A DNA stretch of 64,000 nt from Onstottus_B arcticum (GTDB lineage: Bacteria > Acidobacteriota > Blastocatellia > UBA7656), in assembly GCA_038040485.1 (NCBI GenBank), contig JBBPIE010000021.1, forward strand, positions 56,268 through 120,267, given 5' to 3'. The position numbers and the translations under genes were made by a program. This document shows, one piece after another, positions 16,091 through 23,600 of the stretch; within the stretch, counting starts at the first letter, position 1, and each line of letters starts with the position of its first letter. The notes below the pieces were generated by a model. That model searched no databases, had not been told where the DNA came from, and saw nothing but the letters and a program-made list of their open reading frames with translations.

Positions 16091-16923
16091 GGCAGCGCGG
16101 TGACGCTGAGATGACGGACGTACGCGGGCAACTACGCGAAGACTCGGCTGCGCCCGGCTCGGAATCATCCTCCTCGCTCAGGGGAATCGCAACTTCCGAC
16201 ATCGCCGGCATCCCCGTTTACAACTTAAGCGAAGAGCAAGCGATCGCCGCCATCGAGAGGCTGGTGGACACGGGCGGATCGCACTACGGGGCAGTAGTGA
16301 ACGCCGCCAAAATCGTCGCGGCAACCTCTGACGAACGATTGAAGCGCGCGTTGTTGGAAGCCGATCTCGTCACGGCCGACGGCATGTCGGTCGTGTGGGC
16401 TTCGCGGATGCTCGGCCAGCCGCTTAGACAGCGAGTAACCGGCATCGACTTGTTCGAGCGCCTGGCCGGGCGGGCCGCCGAGCGAGGATGGGCCGTTTAT
16501 TTTCTGGGCGCGCGCGACGAGTCGGTCCGAGGGACGGTCGAGCGTTTAACCAGCGCTCATCCGGGTCTGCGCGTAGCCGGCTATCGCAACGGCTACTTCG
16601 AAGCTTCCGAATCGGCAGCCATCGCCGAGGCCATCCGGCGCAGCTCCGCCGATCTGTTGTTCGTCGCCTTGGGCTCCCCAGCGCAGGAGTACTGGATCGC
16701 AACGAACGTCGGGCTTACCGGCGTTCGGTTCGCGCTCGGAGTTGGAGGGAGTTTCGATCACGTGAGCGGACTTGCTCGCCGGGCTCCGCAATGGATGCGG
16801 CGAAGCGGGCTCGAATGGCTTTATCGGTTGATACGCGAACCGCGCCGGCTGTGGCGGCGTTACTTGATCGGCAATTCTGTCTTTCTCTGGCTTATCATTC
16901 GGCAGCGGATTTCTGGGGCGTGA
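16087..16923 (+). CDS. WecG/TagA/CpsF-family glycosyltransferase
   Basis: This 278-residue protein belongs to the GT26 family: VNAAKIVAATSDERLKRAL, then LVTADGMSVVWASRMLG, YFLGARDESV and FVALGSPAQEYWIA. A C-terminal basic helix (EWLYRLIREPRRLWRRYL) binds the membrane in family members. GT26 enzymes add ManNAc(A) or a related sugar to an undecaprenyl-linked primer. It is coupled to the GT2 gene by a four-base overlap and completes the glycan gene set. The first 35 residues are variable and an in-frame ATG at 16111 is an alternative start. Confidence 0.88.
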   Translation: MRQRGDAEMTDVRGQLREDSAAPGSESSSSLRGIATSDIAGIPVYNLSEEQAIAAIERLVDTGGSHYGAVVNAAKIVAATSDERLKRALLEADLVTADGMSVVWASRMLGQPLRQRVTGIDLFERLAGRAAERGWAVYFLGARDESVRGTVERLTSAHPGLRVAGYRNGYFEASESAAIAEAIRRSSADLLFVALGSPAQEYWIATNVGLTGVRFALGVGGSFDHVSGLARRAPQWMRRSGLEWLYRLIREPRRLWRRYLIGNSVFLWLIIRQRISGA

Positions 16924-17022
16924 CCTTTAGCGCGCCGTTCCAGGCTTGGGCTTCCGAGTTCGCGTCGCTTGATCATTCGTTCGGAGATTAACACGGATTC
17001 GAAACACTGGGAGAGCAACGAC

Positions 17023-17772
17023 ATGAGACTTAGACAATTCCGCTTTCAGCCAACGTTGTTAGCCGTATTCATGCTGTTCTTGGGCGAGAGCGCGCGCTTC
17101 AATGCATCGGTTCATCAGGGAAAGCAACCGCAACCCAGGTGTCCGGTCCTTAAGCTGACTTGCCCCGACACGGTTAACGTGGGCGCCTCGCTGGTGTTTG
17201 CGCTTCAGGTGAGTGGCGGCGATCCGAACGTGACACCGACATTCAACTGGTCGGTGTCAAATGGCTCTCTCTCGTCGGGCCAGGGTACGGCGACGGTCGA
17301 GTTAGATACAACTGGTTTGTCAGATGGGGATACAGTGACCGCGACGGTTGAGGCCGGCGGATTCGATCGTGAGTGTCGTACGTATGCATCGTGCACGTCT
17401 TCCTTAGTGAAAAAGCCCGAGGCTCGCAAGTTCGACGAGTACAGCGCGCTCACTCTTAAGGACGAGGAAGCCCGGCTCGACACCTTCGCAATCGAACTCC
17501 AGAACGACCCACCTGCTCAAGGCTACATCATTGGCTACATTGGGGCTACGAGCAGACCCCAGCAGAAGGCAGAAGCCAGGGCGAAAGGCTACCTTGTCAA
17601 CAAGAGGGGTATTGATGCCTCGCGATTGGTGACGGTAGCAGGCGGCTCTCGTGAACAGGCAACGGTTGAGCTCTGGATAGTGCCCTCTAGCGCCGAACCG
17701 CCAAAAGCCACGCCGTCCGCTGATCCATCTAAACCGAAACCCGCGAGCCCGGCGAAGCCCAAGAAACCGTGA
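17023..17772 (+). CDS. Exported protein with Ig-like and OmpA-like domains
   Basis: This 249-residue protein has a signal sequence, an Ig/PKD-like beta-domain (about 40-130, with FNWSVSNGSLSSGQG and TATVEAGG) and a C-terminal domain (about 140-225). The latter has the OmpA-like rhythm LDTFAIELQNDPPAQGYIIGYIG, AEARAKGYLVNKRGIDASRLVTV, as in peptidoglycan-binding OmpA C-termini. A Pro/Lys-rich tail of about 25 residues closes it. It probably lies in the periplasm or outer membrane. The ATG at 17023 directly precedes the signal peptide; an upstream ATG would add 18 non-signal residues. Confidence 0.7.
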   Translation: MRLRQFRFQPTLLAVFMLFLGESARFNASVHQGKQPQPRCPVLKLTCPDTVNVGASLVFALQVSGGDPNVTPTFNWSVSNGSLSSGQGTATVELDTTGLSDGDTVTATVEAGGFDRECRTYASCTSSLVKKPEARKFDEYSALTLKDEEARLDTFAIELQNDPPAQGYIIGYIGATSRPQQKAEARAKGYLVNKRGIDASRLVTVAGGSREQATVELWIVPSSAEPPKATPSADPSKPKPASPAKPKKP

Positions 17773-18007
17773 TCTGCTGAGGCTCGCTAGTTGAAACAAC
17801 ATGTTGTACTACTCGTCGGCGACACGCGTCTCTGTTCCAAGGGCACTCTCACGTCGGACTCTTCTTTCAAAAAGGTCGACGGGCGATGCTTAATCACTTT
17901 CCCGGTCAGGAGTGGAAGGATCGGGCTGTGTGTTTTTCTTTGATCTCGACTTGTGGTATACAGAACGCCCAACGCGCTGGATACCTTTCGATTGCAGCAG
18001 CAGAGTC

Positions 18008-21000
18008 ATGCCGAATTCGCCAATTAGAAAACGCTGGGCGTTCATCACACCGCTGACAATCAAAGTCCTTGCCGCCGTCATTATCCTTTCTCTTTTCGCG
18101 CTCGCGGCCTGCTCCCGCGGCCACCGTGTGTCGGATGTGGACCGAGGCACTGCCTTGTTGCTCGAAGCCTTCGAAAAGCAGCGATTGATCGAGCCTCGTC
18201 TCTCGGGAGGCTTCAAGTGTGGTGAGTTCAGACCTGCACCGGATGACGCTTCAGACATCGACACGGCAAGGCTCGCCAAAGCGCGCGGTCTGATCCTGGA
18301 CGCCGTTGACAACAACGACCCTTCGTCCCAACTAGCATATGCGCGATTGTTGTTGAGCGAAGGGGAGAAACTTCCCGATGCTCTCAAGTACCTGCGGCAA
18401 GTACTCGAGGCTTCGCCCGATAACGCACAGGCTCACAACGACCTCGGAGTTTGCCTGATTCAACAGGACAAGGTCGAGAACGCCATAGAGGAGTTTGAAA
18501 CCGCTATCAAGCTCAGCCCCGATCTTACGGAGGCGGTCTTCAATCGTGCGCTCTGCTATGGGCGACTCCTCCTGACCGATGCGGCGACGGCAGAGTATGG
18601 CCGGTTGCTCGAGATCGAGCACGACAAAGACTGGATCGCGGAGATCAACCAGCGCCGGCAAGAGCTTTCCAAGCAGCTCCCAGCCGAGAAGAGTGACATG
18701 GAGATCATTGCTCCTGTCGATGCCGCGATTGAACGGCGGGATCTCGATGAAGCGCGAAGAATTGCAGGCGAACAACCCGAAGCGATGATCGGGCCCGGAA
18801 CGTTCGAGCTACCAGTCAGATATCTAACCGAGGCCGGAGCCGGAAAGCCGGAGCAAGCCGGGCGCACCCTGTCTGAAATCGAGCTCATCGGCGAACAGGT
18901 TGAGAGTTCAATGGGCGACTCATCGGTGATCGACCTGGCGAGCTACCTGAGGAACTTGTCCGGGACCGAGAAAGAGGTCGAGCTCGCGCTCCTCAATGAC
19001 TATCTGGATGCGACAAAGGCGTTTTTTACCAGAGAGTACGAGGATGGGCAATCGAAGTTTGCGAGACTGGCTGGCCTGTTCAAGGAGCGTGGCAACACCG
19101 TTTTTGAATCGCTGTCGATCAACGATCTCGCAAGCTGTCTCTCCTCATCGGGGGCTCACGCAGCGAGTCTCGAGACGTTGCGAGGGTCGATCGCGCGTTT
19201 TGAACAACGCCGCTGGCCGTTTCGCCAGGGCATGCTGCTTACGACGCTCGCGCTCACGCACTCTCAACTTGGCGAGGACTCGAATGCGATAAACGATTGC
19301 AAAAGCGCGTTGGAGCGTTATCCCAACGCGCCTCGTCAGCGGGCTAAGGTTCGACAGCTCATGGGCATCGCTTACCGGCACCTTGGAGATCTGGAGACCG
19401 GGCTCGCCTCCTTAAAAGAATCAACCCAACTGTTTTTGACGGATCGGATGGATTCAGCCGAGTTGGCTTATAACTACCTGAGTGGCTCTGATTTCCAGCG
19501 CCTTCGTGGCAATCACTCGCTTGCGTTGTTGTACGCGCAAGAGGCGATCAGGTTTTCCAAGCTGTCGAAGAGTCCAAGCCGCACGGCCCAGGCGCTGTCT
19601 TCCGCGGCAGTCGAGCACGCGCGCCTCGGTCAGTTCGAGGAAGGGCGGGCTCAACTCACCTCCGCGTTTGACTCTGTGAAGCAGACGGGAAAAAGTCAGC
19701 GGAACTTTACCGAACAACTGGTGCTGACACGCGCCGCCGAGTTCGCCGCGAGGCGGGGTGACATCGCTGGTTCGGTTGACTCTTACTCACAAGCTGAAAA
19801 GATTCTCAAGAAAGGGGAGAGGCTGGAGCTCTCGCTGATCGCTGTACTTCGCGGGCGCGCCGAGGCCTACCTCGCCGCAAGAAAGTTCAGCAAAGCGCGC
19901 ATCGACCTCGATCGAGCCATCGCGCTGATCGAGAAGTATCGGTCGCACATCATCGACGCTAAGGACCGCAGCGCTTATTTGGACGCCAGCCACAGCGTGT
20001 TTGACCAAATGATACTGCTAAACGTTCGCGGCTTTGGCAGATGGCCCGAAGCGTTCGCCTTCTCCGAGCAATCCCGCGCTCGCACGCTCCTCGATGCGTT
20101 GTCCCTCCATCGTCCTGTCACGCGAGTGAGACTAGAAGACGTACGTCGCGTGTTACCCGCGGATCTGACGCTGTTGACTTACTCGGTCACCGATCACGGT
20201 ACTTTTGTTTTCATCATCACGCCTTCCGGCCTTCAGGTAGTTGAATTAACGGCGACCGCTGAAGTCCTTGACCGCATGGTGAACGACTATGTCTCAGGCT
20301 TGAAGAGCAAGGCCCCACTTGAAGAAGTCTCGGAGAAGGCGCGCGAACTACATCGCTATCTGATCGAACCGTTAAGACCGAAGCTAGGCAACGCCAAACG
20401 TTTGTGTATTGTTCCGGACAAAGCGCTCCACTTTCTGCCGTTCGCGGCGCTGATAGACGAAACAGGGCGGTACCTCGTCGAATCATATTCGCTTAGTTCC
20501 GCGCCCTCGGCTTCTGCGCTTGTTCAGTGCATCGAGGGGCGCCGCGAGAAGGGTACGACGGCTGATGAGAAGATCCTCGCCGTTGGAAATCCGGCTTTCG
20601 ATCGCGAGGCGTTCCCTTTGCTTCCGGACCTTCCTGACGCAGAGCGAGAAGCGAGCGAATCAGCTTCCTTCTACGGAAGCAACAAAGTTGTCTTGATCGG
20701 AGCGAGTGCTGATAAGCGGCGGCTACGCGCGGAGCTTGAAGACTGCAACGTCGCTCATCTTGCCGTGCATTGTCTTGTCGAAGCAAACTCGCCATCGCTC
20801 GCGGCGCTGGTGCTCGCGTCCGATCGTAGTACAGTTCCGAACTCCCAAGCCTCGCCAGGGGATGGGTTACTATCGCTTAACGAAATCTACGGAATGAGCT
20901 TGCCAAAAACCAATCTGGTGGTATTATCCGCCTGTCAAAGCGGGCTTGGGCGCTACTATCGAGGTGAAGGAATTGTAAGCCTGGTCAGGCCCTTTTTGGC

Positions 21001-21211
21001 ATTGCGGGTGCCGACAGTTGTTGCAAGCTTGTGGTCGGTCGATTCGCAATCCACCGCCTCTTTGATGGTTGAGTTTCACAGGCTGATGCGTACAGCGAAC
21101 GCAGGGCCCGGTGAGGCGTTGAGAATCTCGCAGATCAGAATGGCTGGCACCGAGGAGCACAAACATCCCTACTACTGGGCTCCCTTTGCAGTCATCGGCG
21201 ACGCCTATTGA
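18008..21211 (+). CDS. TPR-CHAT lipoprotein, putative caspase-like protease
   Basis: This 1067-residue protein starts with a signal peptide ending in a lipobox (SLFALAAC). A long TPR-rich region (about residues 90-700) follows, with LPDALKYLRQVLEASPDNAQAHNDLGV-like repeats. The C-terminal CHAT domain (about 780-1065) has the catalytic pair: His in HLAVH (His921) and Cys in LSACQSG (Cys976). CHAT proteases are a caspase/separase-related clade, often paired with TPR sensors. The lipobox predicts an extracytoplasmic location, unlike CHAT effectors in cytoplasmic defence systems. An in-frame GTG at 17912 was rejected because it would bury the signal peptide. The following gene may be a partner or substrate. 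Confidence 0.85.
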   Translation: MPNSPIRKRWAFITPLTIKVLAAVIILSLFALAACSRGHRVSDVDRGTALLLEAFEKQRLIEPRLSGGFKCGEFRPAPDDASDIDTARLAKARGLILDAVDNNDPSSQLAYARLLLSEGEKLPDALKYLRQVLEASPDNAQAHNDLGVCLIQQDKVENAIEEFETAIKLSPDLTEAVFNRALCYGRLLLTDAATAEYGRLLEIEHDKDWIAEINQRRQELSKQLPAEKSDMEIIAPVDAAIERRDLDEARRIAGEQPEAMIGPGTFELPVRYLTEAGAGKPEQAGRTLSEIELIGEQVESSMGDSSVIDLASYLRNLSGTEKEVELALLNDYLDATKAFFTREYEDGQSKFARLAGLFKERGNTVFESLSINDLASCLSSSGAHAASLETLRGSIARFEQRRWPFRQGMLLTTLALTHSQLGEDSNAINDCKSALERYPNAPRQRAKVRQLMGIAYRHLGDLETGLASLKESTQLFLTDRMDSAELAYNYLSGSDFQRLRGNHSLALLYAQEAIRFSKLSKSPSRTAQALSSAAVEHARLGQFEEGRAQLTSAFDSVKQTGKSQRNFTEQLVLTRAAEFAARRGDIAGSVDSYSQAEKILKKGERLELSLIAVLRGRAEAYLAARKFSKARIDLDRAIALIEKYRSHIIDAKDRSAYLDASHSVFDQMILLNVRGFGRWPEAFAFSEQSRARTLLDALSLHRPVTRVRLEDVRRVLPADLTLLTYSVTDHGTFVFIITPSGLQVVELTATAEVLDRMVNDYVSGLKSKAPLEEVSEKARELHRYLIEPLRPKLGNAKRLCIVPDKALHFLPFAALIDETGRYLVESYSLSSAPSASALVQCIEGRREKGTTADEKILAVGNPAFDREAFPLLPDLPDAEREASESASFYGSNKVVLIGASADKRRLRAELEDCNVAHLAVHCLVEANSPSLAALVLASDRSTVPNSQASPGDGLLSLNEIYGMSLPKTNLVVLSACQSGLGRYYRGEGIVSLVRPFLALRVPTVVASLWSVDSQSTASLMVEFHRLMRTANAGPGEALRISQIRMAGTEEHKHPYYWAPFAVIGDAY

Positions 21212-21234
21212 GGACCCTGCCCCAAAGCTTCTTG

Positions 21235-21263
21235 TCACATAGAAGCTACTTTTCACATAGAAG
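21235..21263. repeat. Tandem 11-bp direct repeat after the CHAT gene
   Basis: TCACATAGAAG occurs at 21235-21245 and again at 21253-21263, centre to centre 18 bp apart. It lies between the CHAT gene stop and the next start. The spacing is close to two helical turns, so it could be a regulator-binding site for the downstream gene. Nothing more can be shown. Confidence 0.4.
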
Positions 21264-21338
21264 AGAGGAAGCAACACAATTTTCTCACTTCACGCGGGAT
21301 GGCCGCGAGAGGAGAATGAGAAGCAATGGCAAATGCTT

Positions 21339-21357
21339 CCTCCTTTAAGAAGGAGGG
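21339..21357 (+). promoter_or_regulatory. Hairpin that masks the ribosome-binding site
   Basis: CCTCCTT (21339-21345) pairs perfectly with AAGGAGG (21350-21356) around a 4-nt loop. The right arm is a near-perfect Shine-Dalgarno sequence placed 4 nt before the ATG at 21361. The paired form would hide the ribosome-binding site, suggesting translational control of the next gene. Confidence 0.5.
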
Positions 21358-21360
21358 TTT

Positions 21361-22095
21361 ATGAGTGTGATCGCAACAGTGACTTTGGATAGCGGGTGTT
21401 TCTTGACGCGCAAGAAAGACGCGGTGGAACCCTATTCCGCCGAAGTCGGATACTTTGAATCTGAGAAAGGAACTTCGGACATCAAAGTCCAGATTGATGG
21501 CCAACAAGTAACATCGCCCGAGCTGGAAAACCTCGGCAAGAAGTGCGTGATCGAAGTGCGCCGCAAGGATAACGGAGACATTCACCGAAAAGATGGCGCG
21601 AGATCCTCACCAACTTTTCACGACAGGCTTCTACACATGACAGACCTTTACAACGACCCACAAATGGATTCAGCCGAAGACAACTTTGATTGTATCCTCC
21701 GGTTCGAATCTGGTTACTTCTACGCCGCGAAAGTTAAGGATCGCACTTTCAAGGAGCATAAGAAACAAGCGGACAGCTCCCTGACCTACTCGGACGGCAA
21801 CGGCAAGCAGGTTGTACAGTCAATCGCGCACGATGTTGCGATTTATTTCAGGCTCGAGGACGGCGAAGCGCTTGAGCTGGTGAGAAACAACGAGAAACCA
21901 TTCTGGTCAAGTAAGGACAGCGGCGCGAAGACGAGCATAGATATTACGTTCGTCGCCGATAAGTCAACGGTTGAGAAGTTTTACTGCCACGCGCTAAAGG
22001 ATGCCCGAAGTAGCTACTGGCTTCCAAACCAGCCAGAAGATCCGCCGCCTACGTGTTCGAAGCCTCCGTGCAACGGCGACCCAGGCAACCCATAG
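21361..22095 (+). CDS. Unknown protein next to the CHAT gene
   Basis: This 244-residue protein starts MSVIATVTLDSGCF and has no signal peptide. Two similar halves (about 1-75 and 105-195) each contain a predicted beta-strand with a glycine-containing FESG(Y/C)F-like phrase, followed by a charged acidic/basic stretch. The tail is Pro/Cys-rich (PEDPPPTCSKPPCNGDPGNP). No known family is recognised. It follows the CHAT gene by 149 nt on the same strand with a strong ribosome-binding site, so it may be a partner, substrate or regulator of the CHAT protein. That link is context only. Confidence 0.6.
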   Translation: MSVIATVTLDSGCFLTRKKDAVEPYSAEVGYFESEKGTSDIKVQIDGQQVTSPELENLGKKCVIEVRRKDNGDIHRKDGARSSPTFHDRLLHMTDLYNDPQMDSAEDNFDCILRFESGYFYAAKVKDRTFKEHKKQADSSLTYSDGNGKQVVQSIAHDVAIYFRLEDGEALELVRNNEKPFWSSKDSGAKTSIDITFVADKSTVEKFYCHALKDARSSYWLPNQPEDPPPTCSKPPCNGDPGNP

Positions 22096-22190
22096 CGGCG
22101 GCTTGCGGGCAATTGAATCGTAACCGAAGTTCTAACCGACCGGGCCCAGTTCTCTAAGCCTCTTGCGGACGAGACGCGTAGCGCGGTTGA

Positions 22191-23135
22191 TCAGAATGCT
22201 TCGACTATGGCTGGCGTGATGTCGGTGAGCGATCGCACGCGCGTAGCGATCTGCTCGCTCGCGAGACCGAAAGCCAGCGTCGCGACTGGATTCATCGTGT
22301 GGCCGCGTGTGCTCGCATCTTCTATGTTGCCGTGATCGCTAGTGATGACGACGGTCTGGCGCTCGAGGTCCGCCGCTTCAAGGACCGCCCGAATGAATCG
22401 TGTTAGACTTGGGATGTGTTCTCGAATAAGCTTCCACGAAAGCTCCCGATCGCGATGATGTCCTATCCGATCGGTTATGAAGTGTTCGTACAGCGTGAAG
22501 TGGTGGCCGGCTGCAAGCCGCGCCAGGTTTCTGCCCGCTTGTTCGGGTTCGCATTCCTTGACCTCAAACCCTCTTTCGATCAAGAACCGATTCGTGAAGT
22601 CGTGGCTGACTGCGCGGCCTTCTGCCAGGTCTTCCAACAACCTGAACGACAAGCCCGCAGTCTCGGCGGCTACAGTAGTGCACGAAACGAAACGCGGGCG
22701 CGACTCGAGATAGTTCCTGGTGTACGCGTTTGCAAACGTAACCGATCGTCCAAGCGCAATCAGCTTCTTGTATATGGAGTGCTCCGCAAGCGCCTGCTTC
22801 AATCTCGGCGAAGGATAGCCGTGAAGATGCCGGCCAATTAGCTTAGCAGCATTCACGCCAGTGAGCATCGCGGTTTGACCCGTGGCACTCTGGGGCAAGC
22901 CCTCAACACCGAGCCTCGCATCGGTCACCGCCACTCGTCCGTTGAATGGCAGCTTCGGAGGCTCGCCTTGAAAGATTGAGAAGAAATCCGAATCGAGGCC
23001 ATCGAGCGGATTGTGTTCGCCTCGCGTGCCGATGCCTACACCATCTATGAAGATCAGAAGAACACGAGAGGGGGCGAGGGGGCGACTAGGCGAGGGGGCG
23101 AGGCGATCTAACATCATCTTCTTGGAATCACCCAT
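22191..23135 (-). CDS. Alkaline-phosphatase-superfamily metalloenzyme (phosphoglycerate-mutase-like)
   Basis: This 314-residue protein has the superfamily signature: an N-terminal FIDGVGIGT strand with the metal-binding Asp, then SATGQTAMLTGVNA, in which a Ser/Thr would be the nucleophile. C-terminal metal ligands lie in ITSDHGNIEDASTRGHT. This matches short metalloenzyme-domain relatives of cofactor-independent phosphoglycerate mutase. The substrate is unknown. The first 20 residues derive from a C-rich low-complexity repeat (about 23069-23105), so the natural N-terminus probably lies near RVLLIFIDGVG. The start overlaps the four-helix-bundle gene by 22 nt. Confidence 0.75.
   Translation of the reverse strand: MGDSKKMMLDRLAPSPSRPLAPSRVLLIFIDGVGIGTRGEHNPLDGLDSDFFSIFQGEPPKLPFNGRVAVTDARLGVEGLPQSATGQTAMLTGVNAAKLIGRHLHGYPSPRLKQALAEHSIYKKLIALGRSVTFANAYTRNYLESRPRFVSCTTVAAETAGLSFRLLEDLAEGRAVSHDFTNRFLIERGFEVKECEPEQAGRNLARLAAGHHFTLYEHFITDRIGHHRDRELSWKLIREHIPSLTRFIRAVLEAADLERQTVVITSDHGNIEDASTRGHTMNPVATLAFGLASEQIATRVRSLTDITPAIVEAF
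23069..23105. repeat. G/C-rich low-complexity repeat
   Basis: GAGGGGGC-type units repeat here, reading CGCCCCCTC on the minus strand. The run forms the first codons of the phosphatase-like gene. A related C-rich stretch lies on the far side of the next gene at about 23530-23600. Confidence 0.6.
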
Positions 23136-23503
23136 TGATCCGGCTCGGATATCATCCGCACAAGTTGACCGAGAATCTTGTCATACTCATCGTCCAACTC
23201 GCGTGCCACGTCGGCAGTTATATAGCTGCATCGACAGGCGAACTCAATCCAGACGCGGGTTTCCTCTGCCTCACCTTCCGAATCACTCAGCTTGCTTATG
23301 AAATGCGCCTCGTAGCGGCGTTTTCGCCACGCTTCGCCGATATTCGTACACACAGAACGCGAGCAGCGTCGCATCTGGTCAACCATCGAGTACTTCTCTT
23401 CGGCGGGGAACTTCTTGGTCAGCTCGAAGATCCGCATCGCTGCATCCATTGCAGCTTGATAGACGCGAAACTCCCTATAGCTCTTGATCGCCGGCATAAT
23501 CAA
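23114..23503 (-). CDS. Four-helix-bundle protein (23S rRNA intervening-sequence protein family)
   Basis: This 129-residue protein has the family pattern: SYREFRVYQAAMDAAMRIFELTKKFPAEEKYSM near the start, then QMRRCSRSVCTNIGEAW, FISKLSDSEGEAEETRVWIEFA and a C-terminal LDDEYDKILGQLVRMI. Members form helical pentamers; they were first found encoded in 23S rRNA intervening sequences but are usually free-standing genes of unknown function. Its ORF overlaps the preceding phosphatase-like start. C-rich low-complexity repeats flank both ends, as if the gene and its flanks inserted as a unit. Confidence 0.85.
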   Translation of the reverse strand: MIMPAIKSYREFRVYQAAMDAAMRIFELTKKFPAEEKYSMVDQMRRCSRSVCTNIGEAWRKRRYEAHFISKLSDSEGEAEETRVWIEFACRCSYITADVARELDDEYDKILGQLVRMISEPDQWVIPRR

Positions 23504-23524
23504 ATCTCGAAGAGGCTACACCAA

Positions 23525-23600
23525 TTGCCGCCCTCTCCGCGTCGCTCAATCGCCCGCTCGCCCTCTCTCCCCATCGCCCGCTCGCCCCTTCGCCCAATCA
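23525..23600. repeat. C-rich low-complexity repeat between the four-helix-bundle and EF-G genes
   Basis: The stretch is built of TCGCCCGCTCGCC-like units. It resembles the repeat on the other side of the four-helix-bundle gene at 23069-23105. It ends directly at the EF-G stop. Confidence 0.55.

Noticed and set aside
17912..18007. An upstream GTG start for the CHAT protein
   Set aside because: It would place 32 residues before a clear lipoprotein signal peptide.
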